A stretch of 41,363 nucleotides of DNA. Source: Hymenoscyphus infarciens (taxonomy: Eukaryota > Ascomycota > Leotiomycetes > Helotiales > Helotiaceae). This document shows positions 12,858-23,389 of this stretch, in pieces. Both the position numbers and the translations under genes were made by a program. The notes beneath the pieces are model-generated. The model saw nothing but the letters and a program-made list of their open reading frames with translations, did not search any database and was not told the DNA's origin. The stretch lies in the NCBI GenBank assembly GCA_001414345.1, contig LLCB01000412.1, positions 1 through 41,363 of the forward strand, given 5' to 3'. Within the stretch, counting starts at the first letter, position 1. The number at the start of each line of letters is the position of its first letter.

Positions 12858-14309
12858 CTATTTTTTTTTAAAAAAGAGAATTAAATTAAATATATAATAT
12901 ATTATAAGATAGAAGAGAGATAGAAGATATATAGTATATACTTATATTTTATTAGTTAAAATTTAAGCTCTTACTCTACTATTTATCTTATATATACCTA
13001 AGTACTACTTATTAATCTTAACTTCTACTACTATCTATTATATACTCTATTTCTACTCTATTTCTTATAACTTATCTAATTTAGATATATTTAATATAAT
13101 AAAATAATTTATAATATATTTAAAATAAGATAATATTAAAATATTAATTATATAGTAAGTTTCTATTTCTTTCTAATACTACTTACTAAATCCTCTATCT
13201 TATAAGGTTATTTTATTTCTATATAGTATTAGTTTAAAGTTTATATAATAATTTAGAAACTAACTATAGCTTTATATTAATTTATAAAATTCTAATCTAT
13301 TTAAAACTTTAAAATTATAAATATCTCTTTTAAGCTTAATATCTATTACTATATTTATATTTAATCTCTTATTTATATAGACTCTAAAAAGCTAAGTTAA
13401 ATTCTTAATAGTATTTATATTATTTAAGTTAAGATAACGTCTTTTAGTATAAATTAATATAATAATTATATTTATATACTAGCTAGATTTTTAGTAAGAT
13501 ATTAGGCTATTAATAAGGATTTAAAGTAATTTTATAATTTTATAGTATTTATTATATAAAGTTTTAAATTACTCTTAAAGTAACTAATACTAAAGAGACT
13601 ATACTTTAGTCTTATTTTTCTAAATATATATAGCTAATTATCTAAGTAAGAGGTTTTTTAAATAGTATATAGTAAATCTAACCTTTTTTTTAAGTATAGT
13701 ATAAATTATAAAATTATATATAAGATTATTAAAAAGTAAGATAAATAATAGAAACTCTTAAAAACCTTATATAGATTTCCTTAGATAATCTTTAACTATA
13801 CTTATCTCTTTTTTTATTAAATAAAAGCTTATAATCTAAAAATTATAAATAACTAATAGCTAAGTAGTAGTAAGCTAGACTTACTTCTTCTATATTATTA
13901 CTAAAAGATTAAAGTTTTCTAAAGAATATAATTTTATATTTTTAAGAAAGCTAAAATCCTTTCTATTAAAATAAGCTATATTATTAAGATCTAGTCTACT
14001 ATATTTAACCTTAAACTAATAATATTCTTTAGTTAAAGAATCTAAAATATAAATACTAAATACTAGTTCCTTATTATTTAGTCTTTTATAGATAAAGGTA
14101 TAAGTTCTTATAATAAAGAATTTATAAATTCTCTACTTTAAATTAGCTTTAAGTATAAGTAAGAGGAATTTTTTACTAGTTAAGTATTATTTTTTAGTAA
14201 ACCTTAAAGTTTTTATATTCCTATATTAGGCTAATTATATTAGAACTAAGTATATCTTAGATCTTTTATTAAAAGTAGACTTAACTCTTAGCTTAAATCT
14301 AAGATTAAA
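12858..14309 (-). pseudogene. RIP-decayed ~484-codon ORF, unknown protein
   Basis: A single minus-strand frame runs for 484 codons from about 14309 to a TAG at 12858-12860, with internal TAA/TAG only. The N-terminal two thirds contain long open runs with ordinary globular composition. One, at about 13960-14110, is rich in Tyr, Phe, Lys and Leu; another lies at about 13400-13460. The C-terminal part is Asn/Ile/Lys-rich. No motif is recognised. Its stop lies next to a T9 run and overlaps the end of the plus-strand remnant, so the two genes converge tail to tail. Upstream lies a short spacer and then the LINE insertion. The opposite-facing remnant starting at about 19801 would have been its divergent neighbour before the LINE arrived. 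Confidence 0.5.
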
Positions 14310-14552
14310 AGTATAAATTATAGAGATTATAATATATAATATTAAAAGAAGATAATATAAAAGTAAATATAAAAAAAGAAATAAAGACTTAATATTAATA
14401 TAATTTATAAGAGATTCTACTATTAATAAATAAATAAATTATATTTTATAAATAAAGCTCTATTTTAGTCTATTCTAGTTTACTTAGCTCTAGCTCTATT
14501 TTACTAATTATCTTAGCTAAATCTAATATATAAATTTAATTTATAAACTAAA
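14310..14552. other. Spacer upstream of the minus-strand remnant
   Basis: A+T-rich sequence between the start side of the minus-strand remnant and the LINE target site. Joined to 19760-19800, it would have been a divergent intergenic region before insertion. No defined promoter element can be told from background A+T. Confidence 0.35.
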
Positions 14553-14569
14553 TTTTTTCTTTATTATAT
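14553..14569. repeat. 17-bp target-site duplication of the LINE (3' side)
   Basis: TTTTTTCTTTATTATAT occurs here and again at 19743-19759, exactly bracketing the LINE. The flanks outside the two copies differ, as expected for a target-site duplication made by target-primed reverse transcription. Confidence 0.85.
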
Positions 14570-14799
14570 TATTATTATTCTTACGCTACGTAGGCCGTAG
14601 GCCGAGCTCTAAGAGTAAGTAGTATATCTTCTATTCTAGTTTATATAGCCTTTTAGCTTATTCTTCTTTACCTCTTAAGCTTCCTTATAAGTATAATTCT
14701 CCTTTTCTTCAGTTCCTACTACTATCTATTTAAAGCTTATCTCTCTAACTTAGTAATATAGTAGAAGAGTATAGTAGGTTAGCATATTTAGCCTACTAA

Positions 14800-17700
14800 G
14801 GTATATATTAGTAGTATAGAAGGTATATTTACCTCTAGAATTATTAGAGCCAAGGTCTTACCTTCTAGTATACCTTAGCTTTCTTCTCCTATTCCTCTCT
14901 TTCTTTTACCTCTTCCTTACTCTCCTATCTCTCTTTAAGTAATTCTAGTACTAGCTTATACTCCTAGAGTCTCCTTAGCCTAAGCAGCTAAGTAGTTACT
15001 CTTAGTACTAGTTTCCTATCTACTAGTACCCCTCTTAGCTCTTATAGATCCTCGATCCTCTTCTCTAAAGCTCTTATAAGCACGTCTCTTTCTTATATAA
15101 TATCCTAGTAAAATAAGACTAAGTATTCTACTATCTCTCTACTACCTATATAAATATACTATAGTATAACCTAGTTTAGTACTCTTCTTATAAAGAGGAA
15201 GGTATTTAGTCTTATTACCTTTATTTATACCTAGACGAGTAGTAAGCTCTTTACTTTAGTAAGCTCTTTATAAACCTTTTATAGCTCCTACTTATCTAGG
15301 TCTACTTCGTCTAACACTTCTATATATCTTATTAAGTTCCTCTCTTAAGTCCTTCTCTTTTAAGTCTTTAGGTAGTTCTTCTATTCTATAAGCGTAGTAT
15401 TATACTTAAATCCTACTCTTCTTACTCCCTACTCCCTTTCCTACTTCTATCTTACTTTCTATAAGTATAGTATTACCTTCCTTACCTTCGTCGGTCTACC
15501 CCTTCTTCTCCTCTTTAGTTATATTACTATATATCTATAGGTATTCTAGATTAGTTCCTCTAGCTTAAACCTTTAGAACTTTCTCTTAAAAGCTATTACT
15601 TATAGGTTAAGATATAAGTTAATTAGTATATAGTCTACTTTAACTTCTAGGTTTTAAACTAGAGTAGCTTTATATACCTCTATTACTACTTATAAGTATT
15701 CTAATTATTATATAAAGAAGCTTCTTACTATTCCTTTCGTATTCCCTCCTTTTAGTATAGTATAGTACTATATTAACGCTTTATATACTATTACGCTTTT
15801 TATTATTACTATATATATCTACCTTACTTAGTAATAGTCTACTCTCTATGTTTTTCTAGTAAGCCTTATAAGTATAAAGGTCTATATTATAAGCTTCTTT
15901 TAAACTCTTTCTTAGTATATCTTCTAGTTTAGTTTCCTATCAAGCTCTACTTCTAAGAACCTTATATGTTTAACTAGTATAAGCCTTATCTTCTTAAACT
16001 AGACTATCTCCTTTTATAGTACTCTTATTCTTATAAAGTATATAAGTACTATCTTCTCTAAGCTAAAAGCTATTCTTTACTTATTTACCTACTTGTTATA
16101 TACTTTTTAAACTATCTTAAATATCTTATAGTTTACTACTATACTTTTTAATATTATAAGTAAATTTATATTATTTATAAAGCCTACTATAATAAGCTTA
16201 TTAATTCTTACTAAGTCCTTATATAGTATTAAGATAAAGAGAATAAATAGTATTAGTAATAGTACTAATCCTTATAAGATACCTTATTTAAGGTCTCTTT
16301 TATTTACTAATTATCTATTAAAGAATAGCATAGCTCTTTATTTAGAGAGAAAGCTCTCTATCTATATTACTACCTATTATAGAACCTTCTTCTCTCTTAA
16401 TATATAAAGTAGCTATATATAGTCTACTTAGTTAAAAGCTTCTACTATATCTAGTTAGGCTAGGGATATATAGCTCTTATTTTCCTATATTATATATATA
16501 CTTTCTATTACTATTCTAATTACTAGCTCTATATTTTAGTGTTTCTAGTTACCTATCTATAGCTCTAGTAGTATTACTATTTCCTTTATAAGCTATATAA
16601 GCCTTTATACTATTACTTTTTTAAGGATCTTACTTATAGTTAAGAGTAGTACTATTAGCTAGTAGGCTCCTACCTTACTCTACTCTTTAGTTATTTTACC
16701 TAGTTTTCTTAGTACTACTACCTTTATATAGTAGAAGTAGGATAAGAAGTACTATAAGTAGAAGCTTACTTCTACTATTATAGTAAGTACTTTATAAAGT
16801 AGTTTATTATAAGCTTTTAAGAAGCTATTTACTAGTATATTAAATCTTAGCGCTTTTTATAATACTAATCTTATAGCTATCTTAATATACTTCTTAGTTA
16901 TATGTTAGCTTACTAAGTACCTTTTAGAGAAGCTCTTAGTATTCTAGTCTCTATTAGGAACGCTTAAGTAGTTAGCTATTAACTTTAAAAAGAACTTTTC
17001 TATAAGAATATAGGCCTTCTCTTAGTAGGTCTTACCTTTTATTCTATTAAGTAATATAAGTATTAGTAGTATTAGTACTTCTAGTCTTATATATTCTTTA
17101 AAGTATACTTACTTCTTAAGTATTTAGAGTTTCTTTTTATCCTTTACTACCTCTATTAGTACTTCTCTCTAGCTCTTTATCTTTATCTTTCTATTAACTA
17201 TTTAAAGTTTTTAAAAAGCGTTATTAAGCTACTACTTTAAGCTTCTTAATTAGTACTTCTTTTAAGTCTTTTTATATCTCTTTACCTTCCTTAACACTTC
17301 TTTAACCTCTATATTCTACTAAGGCTATACTCTCTCTCTATCTAGCTTCTAGAGTAGTATTAAAGCCTTTACTATTTTTTAAAAGTCTTTTATAAGTCTT
17401 TATACTACTCTCTTAAGTTCTTATATATTTTAGATTATAAGTGTTTCTAAGTAAGAGGCTTCTACTTTAACTAAGATCTCGTCTATTAGTCTCTAGCTAA
17501 ATCTAGGCGCTTATAGTACCTTTCCCTCTCTTCTTACTTTTATTATAAGAAGTTAAGCTATATAGTTTAATCCTAGTAGGTTTAAAGACCTTTACTAAGT
17601 TACTACGTTCTTAGTAGAGAAGACTAGGTTAATTATAGAGTTATAGGAGCCTTCTCTTCTCTATATAGCTTTATTATAGAGTATATCTCTCTCTAGTATC

Positions 17701-18150
17701 TATAGTATAGCAAGTTTAAGAACAAGGTTTACGTTCCTATTATATCTCTTATATATATTCTATAAGAGGTAGTAAGTATTTAGGTTATCTATTATAAGTG
17801 CTCTTTTTAGTCTTACTTACTAAAGCATATCCTTAATTAGTATCTACTCTATTTATAGGTTATAGACTAAGTAGACTATTATCTTATCTACTCTCTCCTT
17901 TATTATTATACTTACCTAGTTCTTACTTATAATATATATCTAGCTTACTTTTAGGTATCTTTTATATATAAAGAGTACTACTACTCTATCTAACTAGATT
18001 ATATTATATCTTAAACTTAAGGAGTAGCTAGAGGAGTCTCTTATACTATTCTATACTAGTTCTTAGATTACTAATATATTATATTCCTTCTTATGATTTA
18101 GAGCTATATTAAGAGCTTCTAGTATCTTTCTTATATTCTAGTATAGTACT
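14800..18150 (-). pseudogene. Decayed LINE ORF2: endonuclease and reverse transcriptase
   Basis: Minus-strand pol-like ORF. At 17769-17789 it reads D-N-L-N-T-Y-Y, followed by L-L-stop-N. This matches the endonuclease motif G-D-x-N-x-H-H-P-L-W after G to A and C to T changes. At about 16830-16855 a K-A-x-x-x-N pattern fits the RT K-A-P-G-x-D motif. At 16240-16283 G-I-L-stop-G-L-V-L-L-L-I-L-F fits G-x-P-Q-G-x-P-x-S-P-x-L-F. At 16161-16184 G-F-I-N-N-I-N-L fits G-F-V-D-D-T-N-L, with both catalytic aspartates changed to asparagine. The C-terminal part below about 15600 could hold an RNase H domain, but I could not confirm its D-E-D-D residues. Many in-frame TAA/TAG make it non-functional. End points are approximate. 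Confidence 0.75.
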
Positions 18151-18199
18151 ATTATACTTATAGTAGTCTTATAAGTAGGGTTTAGGTTACTTCTATTTC

Positions 18200-19700
18200 T
18201 TTCTTATTTAGATCTCTTATTATACTAAGAGAGCTTCTTAGCCTCTCTAAGAACTAGGTTAGGTTACTACCGTTTATATATCTTACTTTATTTATATCTA
18301 TTAGCCTCTCTAGTATAGATCTCTATCTCTACCTCTTCTTTAAGCTTTATAAGCCCTCTTTCTAGCTAAAGGTAAATAGGTAAGGTGTTTCTATCTTACT
18401 CTTCTTCAAGGGTCTTTATAGGTTTATAAACATAGTTATTCTATTAAGATATCGTTCTCTTACTTACCTATAGTATTACTCCTCTATATAGTACTCTTTT
18501 ATAAATACTAGGTATTCTTCTTTATAATTCCTATACTTTACTAGGTATTCTTTCGAGTCCTTCTTACTAAAGTACTCTTTCTTACTCTCTTTATACCTTT
18601 TATATATATACTAGGTATACCTCTTATCTTATTTATAGAAGCGTATTATATACCTCTACTTTTAGTACTTATAACACCTCTATACTACTACTTTTAAGGT
18701 ATATCTTTTATATAAGAAGTATTATATCTCTTATAGTATTCCTTTTATATATAGCCTCCTTACTTCCTCTATTATTACTACTTTAAGAATATAGTTCCTT
18801 TAAGCTAGTCTCTCTTATCCTTAACGCTCTCTACGTCTATTTCCTTATTATATAATCTTTAGTATCCTTATACTAAAAGCTTAAGAGATACTTTATAGTA
18901 TACTCTCTATCTCGTTCTTAAGTATATTTACTAAGGCTCTTTTTATAAGTATTACTAGCGTTCTTACTACTACTACTATTCCTTATCTAAATACCTTCTT
19001 TACCTAGCTATTGTCTTATATATATCTTACCTACTTCTCTTTCTTAAACCTTATTATAATATCTTTACTTTAAAGCTTTTAAGCTACTATTACTTCTACT
19101 CTATATCTACTTATATTTATAGCTTTAATTACCTCTTTTAGTAATAGCTTATCTTTCTCTTTATTTATCTCTATTACTTAGACTATAATCTCTCTTATAT
19201 ATTTAACTAGTACTATATATTCCTTTTATAGTATAGTTACTACCCTTCTCTATAGTCCCCTAGTTCTAGCTCTCTCTACCTATGTTAGGCTACGCTTCTT
19301 TATTCCTTCTATTCTCTTAACTATAATAATAAGCTCTTCTCTTAGAATTCTATATATAATTATATTATCCTCTCCCTTCCTAGTTCTTTTATACTTAAGT
19401 ACTTTTCTTACTACTTTAATAATTACTTTAATACCCCTCTCTTCTATTATTAAGTTAAGTATTATTTAGATTAAGCCCTTCTCTATCGCGTCTACGTAGT
19501 CTAATACTCTCTTCTGTCCTCTTATACTCTACTCTTCTTAGTTTATTATACTATCTTTATTAGTCGCTAGTACTCTAGAGAGAGGAATAGGAGCTCTTTA
19601 TAAGCCTCTCTTTTTCCTACTACTACTACTACTATAATTATTTAGTATAATTATAGAGTGCTTTAGTCTCTTTCTAGACTATCTAATAATCGTCTAAATG
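18200..19700 (-). pseudogene. Possible LINE ORF1 (gag-like) region
   Basis: This is the 5' third of the LINE, upstream of the endonuclease on the minus strand, where non-LTR elements of this type encode a nucleic-acid-binding ORF1 protein. Coding-like stretches are visible (for example around 18240-18310), but I could not find CCHC knuckles. RIP converts Cys TGC/TGT to Tyr, so they may be masked. The call rests on position, not on a motif. Confidence 0.35.
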
Positions 19701-19742
19701 TATTTTAAGGCTTTTAAGGTTACTTTATTAATTCTGAAAAAG

Positions 19743-19759
19743 TTTTTTCTTTATTATAT
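19743..19759. repeat. 17-bp target-site duplication of the LINE (5' side)
   Basis: Second copy of TTTTTTCTTTATTATAT, identical to 14553-14569. It marks the 5' end of the minus-strand LINE. Confidence 0.85.
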
Positions 19760-19800
19760 ATAATAGTTATTCTTTTTAAAGTAGAAAATAATAAATAATC

Positions 19801-21795
19801 TTTAGTAATAGATAATACTTATTAAGTATAAGTAATTCGTTTTTAATATTAAATATTATACTTTATACTCTAAAGAGTATTTTAAGAACGTTAGTTAGAA
19901 TAGTAGACTAACTAAATATATAATAAAGTATAAAGTATATAGAGTAAGATATAGAGTAGTTGTTTTTTAGAAGAAAATATCTCTTTTTAAAATAGTAGAG
20001 AAATAATAGAATTTAAATTTATAGGTTAGTAACTAGTAAACTACTAGTTATAGTAAAATTTAAATTAGTATAAAAAATTAAAAGATAATTTATAAAAAAG
20101 AATAAGTATATTAAAAAGTATAATAGTATTATAGAAAAGCTAGTAATAAAGGAATAATAAGTTATAAGTAGGTATAAATATAATAGATATATACTTTCTA
20201 TAAAAATTATAATAGAGATTATACTTTTAAATTAATTTTTAACTTAGTATTATAATATTAATAGAATAAAGTTTTTAAAATAATATTTAAATAGAATTCT
20301 CTTAAATAGAACTATATCTAATAGAATTATATTAGATAGAAGCTTAACTAAAAACGTTCTCTCTTATAAACTAAGACTATAACTAATATCTAGATTATTT
20401 TATTAACTATAAAGTTAATAAATATTTTTAAGATACTAATAGATTTTTAAAACTAAGCTAACTTTAATAACTTCTTATTATAAACCTTAAAATAAAAGTA
20501 AAAGTAAAAGATAATATATAAACTCTAATAATAAAAATACTAAGTAGATTATATTTATTTATACTTACTAATATATAGAGTTTTTAATCTTCTTTTAAAA
20601 GTAGATAAAAAGTTTTTAAATTTATAAAGATAGAATATATAATAAAAGATAGAAATAACTTTTTTATATATTATCTATTATTTAACTATAAGAATTCTAT
20701 TTAAATAAATATAGAAATAAATTAACTATATATATCTAAAGTTTAGCTTCTTCTCTTTTCCTTAGTTTAACTTTAATAGAACTATTAAGTAATAGATAAA
20801 AAGTAACTTATTTAAAGAGACCTTCTTTTTTAATTATTTACTTAGATATAAGATATATAATAGATTTAAAATAGAAGCTTTCTTATAGTTAAAGAGATAA
20901 TATATCTAAGGACTTAAAACTAGTAAAAAAGCTTTATAATATAAATAAAAATAAGTAGATAATAAGAAAATAATTTATACTTATTTACTAAGAAATCTAT
21001 ATATAAAAGGATTATTTAGATAATAATTAAATAAAGTTATTACTTTCTTATAACTATTCTTTTTACTTTTAGCTCTATAACCTTATATTAAAAGAAATAT
21101 AATACTCTTTTATTTTATTTTTTAAGAAGTATTTAATATCTTAAGAAATTATCTTAAGAAATTATCTTATAAAATTATTTTAAGTAATTTATAGATATAA
21201 CTCTTTTTTTATTAAGTATTATTTTAATTAATTAAAGTCCTTTTATACTTATAAGTATTAAGATAAAGAAAGCGATTATATTCGGTTCTAACTATATATA
21301 GTTATTATATTAGTACTACCTTATTAGTACTAATATAGTAGCTTTCTAATATATAGTATTATCTAATTAAAGTATTACTACTTTATTTAGTATTATAATA
21401 TATTTAACTATATATATTTAGAATAATATAATAATAAAGCTTTTAAAATAACTAAATTAATTAACTTTAAAGACTACTAACTCTTAGTATATAGCTAAAT
21501 AGTATAAATAATAAACTATACTCTTATAACTAATTATATTTTAAAAAAACTATATATAGGAATATAGAAAAAGTAAGGCTTAAGGCTCTAGTTATTATTA
21601 GATAAGAAATATACTTATAAATATTATTAAAAAATACTATTAAATACTAGTAATAAATATAAGACTATAAGACTTCTAAATAGCTATACCTCTTCTATTA
21701 ATATAGCTAGCTAGAGATTATTATAGAAAATACTATTAAACTTCTAAAGCTTCTTAGTATAGATATAAAAAAAAAAAAAAAAAAGATAATTATAT
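19801..21795 (+). pseudogene. RIP-decayed ~660-codon ORF, unknown protein
   Basis: Frame 1 persists for about 2 kb with only TAA/TAG breaks. The N-terminal region (about 19930-20160) is basic, with Arg/Lys clusters and positions where TAG probably replaced Trp or Gln. The middle is Ser/Thr/Asn-rich. Open runs occur at about 20720-20810, 21090-21180 and 21600-21690. The end is a lysine run encoded by an A18 tract, followed by a TAA. No domain recognised. It begins about 40 bp beyond the LINE target site and faces away from the minus-strand remnant on the other side, so the pair was probably head to head. The start is not determinable because ATG codons are largely lost (TpG depletion). Confidence 0.45.
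21767..21784 (+). repeat. A18 homopolymer
   Basis: Uninterrupted run of 18 A's near the end of the plus-strand frame, where it reads as consecutive lysines. The flanking AGATAT and GATAAT show no target-site duplication, so I do not read it as a retroposon tail. Confidence 0.8.
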
Positions 21796-21960
21796 TAGAA
21801 TATAAACTATAAACTATAACTTATCTATAGTAATAATTGTAAGTAAAATATTAGAAATGTTAAGACTCTTTAACTTATTATAAGAAATAAGTTTTAAATA
21901 TTACTTTTTTCTTTAGTATATAATTATTTAAATTTACTTATATTTAGTAATAGTATTATT

Positions 21961-23150
21961 TAGAAATTTAAGCTTTCTAGTAGCTATATAGTAGAATCGA
22001 CTAATATATAAAAAAGTCTTAAGAACTATAGACTTTAGTAAGCTATTCTAATACTTAGTAAAATACTTAGATTTTTTAGTAGTATATCTTTTAATTAGTA
22101 AGAGACTAGTTTAAAAGCTCTAATAAGTATAATTAAATACTATATTAATCTAGATTTTAGTAATTTCTATAATACTAACTTATATTTTAAGAAAATTTAA
22201 AGCTCTATTTATAAAACTTTATTAAGATAAGGTAAGTTATAATTCTATTTTACTTATATATTCTAAAATATTCTTATAACTAGTATTATTAAGATTAAGT
22301 ATATTATTATTATTATTAGTATTATTAATAGTATTATTAATAGTATAAGTGTTAAGTAGGCTTAGTAAACGTAAAAGAATACTCGATTAATATATAGATA
22401 TAAATAACTAAGATAACTATATAGCTATATAAGAAGATTTATAAGAAGATTTATAATAAGTAGATATTTAAGAAGAGATATAAAGTAACTTTTAAGAAGT
22501 ATTCTAAGAGGTTATAAGAGCTCTAAATATAATAACTATATATTAAGAATTATTAATACTAGTAGAAGTAATAATAGTATAATAAGAATTATTAGTATTT
22601 ATATAGAATAAGATAGGTTTAGAAGAAATATAAGTTTAAGAGGTTAAAATACTAAAAGTAGTAAAGTTCTAGCTAATTAGCTTAAATTAAAAAGTTTAAT
22701 TAATTAATACTTACTTAATTCTTTAAAAAGCACTTCTATTTAATAAAAGAGATAGAGATCCTAGTATTATAAAGATAAGTAAACTAATTAGTATTAGAAA
22801 ACTAAGGATTATATTTATACTATTCTTAGTATACTAATATAAGTAATAGAAGACTAGCTTTATAAGAAATCTAATAATAATTAGTAATAGTATAAGATAT
22901 TAGTATTATAAGATATTATAAGGCTATAAGATACTTTTAACTTACTATAATATTTATACGTTATAGTAAGAATACTAAGTACTATTTAATTAGCTTTAGA
23001 GTAAGGTAGATTATAGAGAGTAGCTTATTTAAGAATATATTAAAGTTATAAGAAAGAAGAAGTAAATATCTTACTCTAAGATAGTTTATTTACTAAAATA
23101 AAGACCTACTTAGTATATTATATAACTATTAGAAATAGATAAGGTTTAAG
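21961..23150 (+). pseudogene. RIP-decayed ORF, Pro-rich then Gln/Glu-rich, unknown
   Basis: Coding-like sequence in frame 1 (about 21961-22250) and then frame 2 (about 22262-23150). The frame-2 part opens with a run of TTA codons, probably CCA proline before RIP. A basic S-K-R-K-R cluster near 22365 could be a nuclear localisation signal. Next comes a long Glu-rich stretch with regularly spaced TAA (probably Gln), which suggests a coiled coil. It ends in a Tyr/Trp/Lys-type segment (about 22790-23080). The composition is transcription-factor or transposase-like, but I recognise no family. It may be the 5' part of the giant frame immediately downstream. The 23150-23390 stretch between them has no clear frame. 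Confidence 0.45.
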
Positions 23151-23389
23151 TTAATATATAACTAAGTATTAGAGCTAATTTAACTTTAACTTTATATATC
23201 TAACCTTATATAATATTATTAAATACTTAATTATTAATTTAGTATACTACTTTATATTTATTTCTTAAAATAGAAACTAACTTATAACTATAACTTTTAT
23301 AAATATAGACCTTACTTACTTTTATATTTTATAAGTTATTTATATTTATATTTATATTCTTAATTTATAATACCTTTATAATTTAAACC

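Larger units (their letters stand above)
9961..12871 (+). pseudogene. RIP-decayed repeat-rich ORF, unknown protein
   Basis: Plus-strand remnant read in three successive frames: frame 1 at about 9961-10800, frame 3 at about 10800-12360, and frame 2 at about 12360-12871, where a TAA closes it. The first part is Tyr/Phe/Asn-rich. A basic Lys-Arg-Lys-Lys-Arg cluster near 10870 could be a nuclear localisation signal. Then come eight in-frame 16-residue repeats (48 bp), a DNNL/DNNP repeat, a long charged region, and an Asn/Ser/Thr-rich linker open for about 85 codons (12361-12614). A Lys/Arg-rich tail ends the ORF. The terminal TAA overlaps the stop of the opposing minus-strand remnant. The frame changes may mark introns, indels or separate genes. 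Function unknown. Confidence 0.5.
14570..19742 (-). mobile_element. Tad1-like non-LTR retrotransposon (LINE), RIP-decayed
   Basis: A 5.17-kb insertion on the minus strand, clearly richer in G+C than its surroundings and with some surviving CpA, bounded by a perfect 17-bp target-site duplication. The 3' end (left) is a short AATAATAAT-type tail, preceded by a G+C-rich segment with a repeated CGGCCTA and a CTACGTAG palindrome. On the minus strand I read a decayed APE-type endonuclease motif (17769-17789), the RT fingers region and a catalytic F-V-D-D decayed to F-I-N-N (16161-16184), in the order expected for a Tad1-type element. Length and tail fit an almost complete copy. The Tad1 assignment rests on motif style and fungal context, not on a search. 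Like other non-LTR elements it would have inserted by target-primed reverse transcription. Confidence 0.85.

Noticed and set aside
21767..21784. Poly(A) tail of a retroposed gene
   Set aside because: No flanking duplication; the run reads in frame as lysines at the end of a persistent frame.
22790..23080. Possible DNA-binding domain of the Gcr1-like type found in fungal tyrosine-recombinase elements
   Set aside because: A few aromatic and basic residues are roughly in register, but too many positions need assumed reversions to count as evidence.
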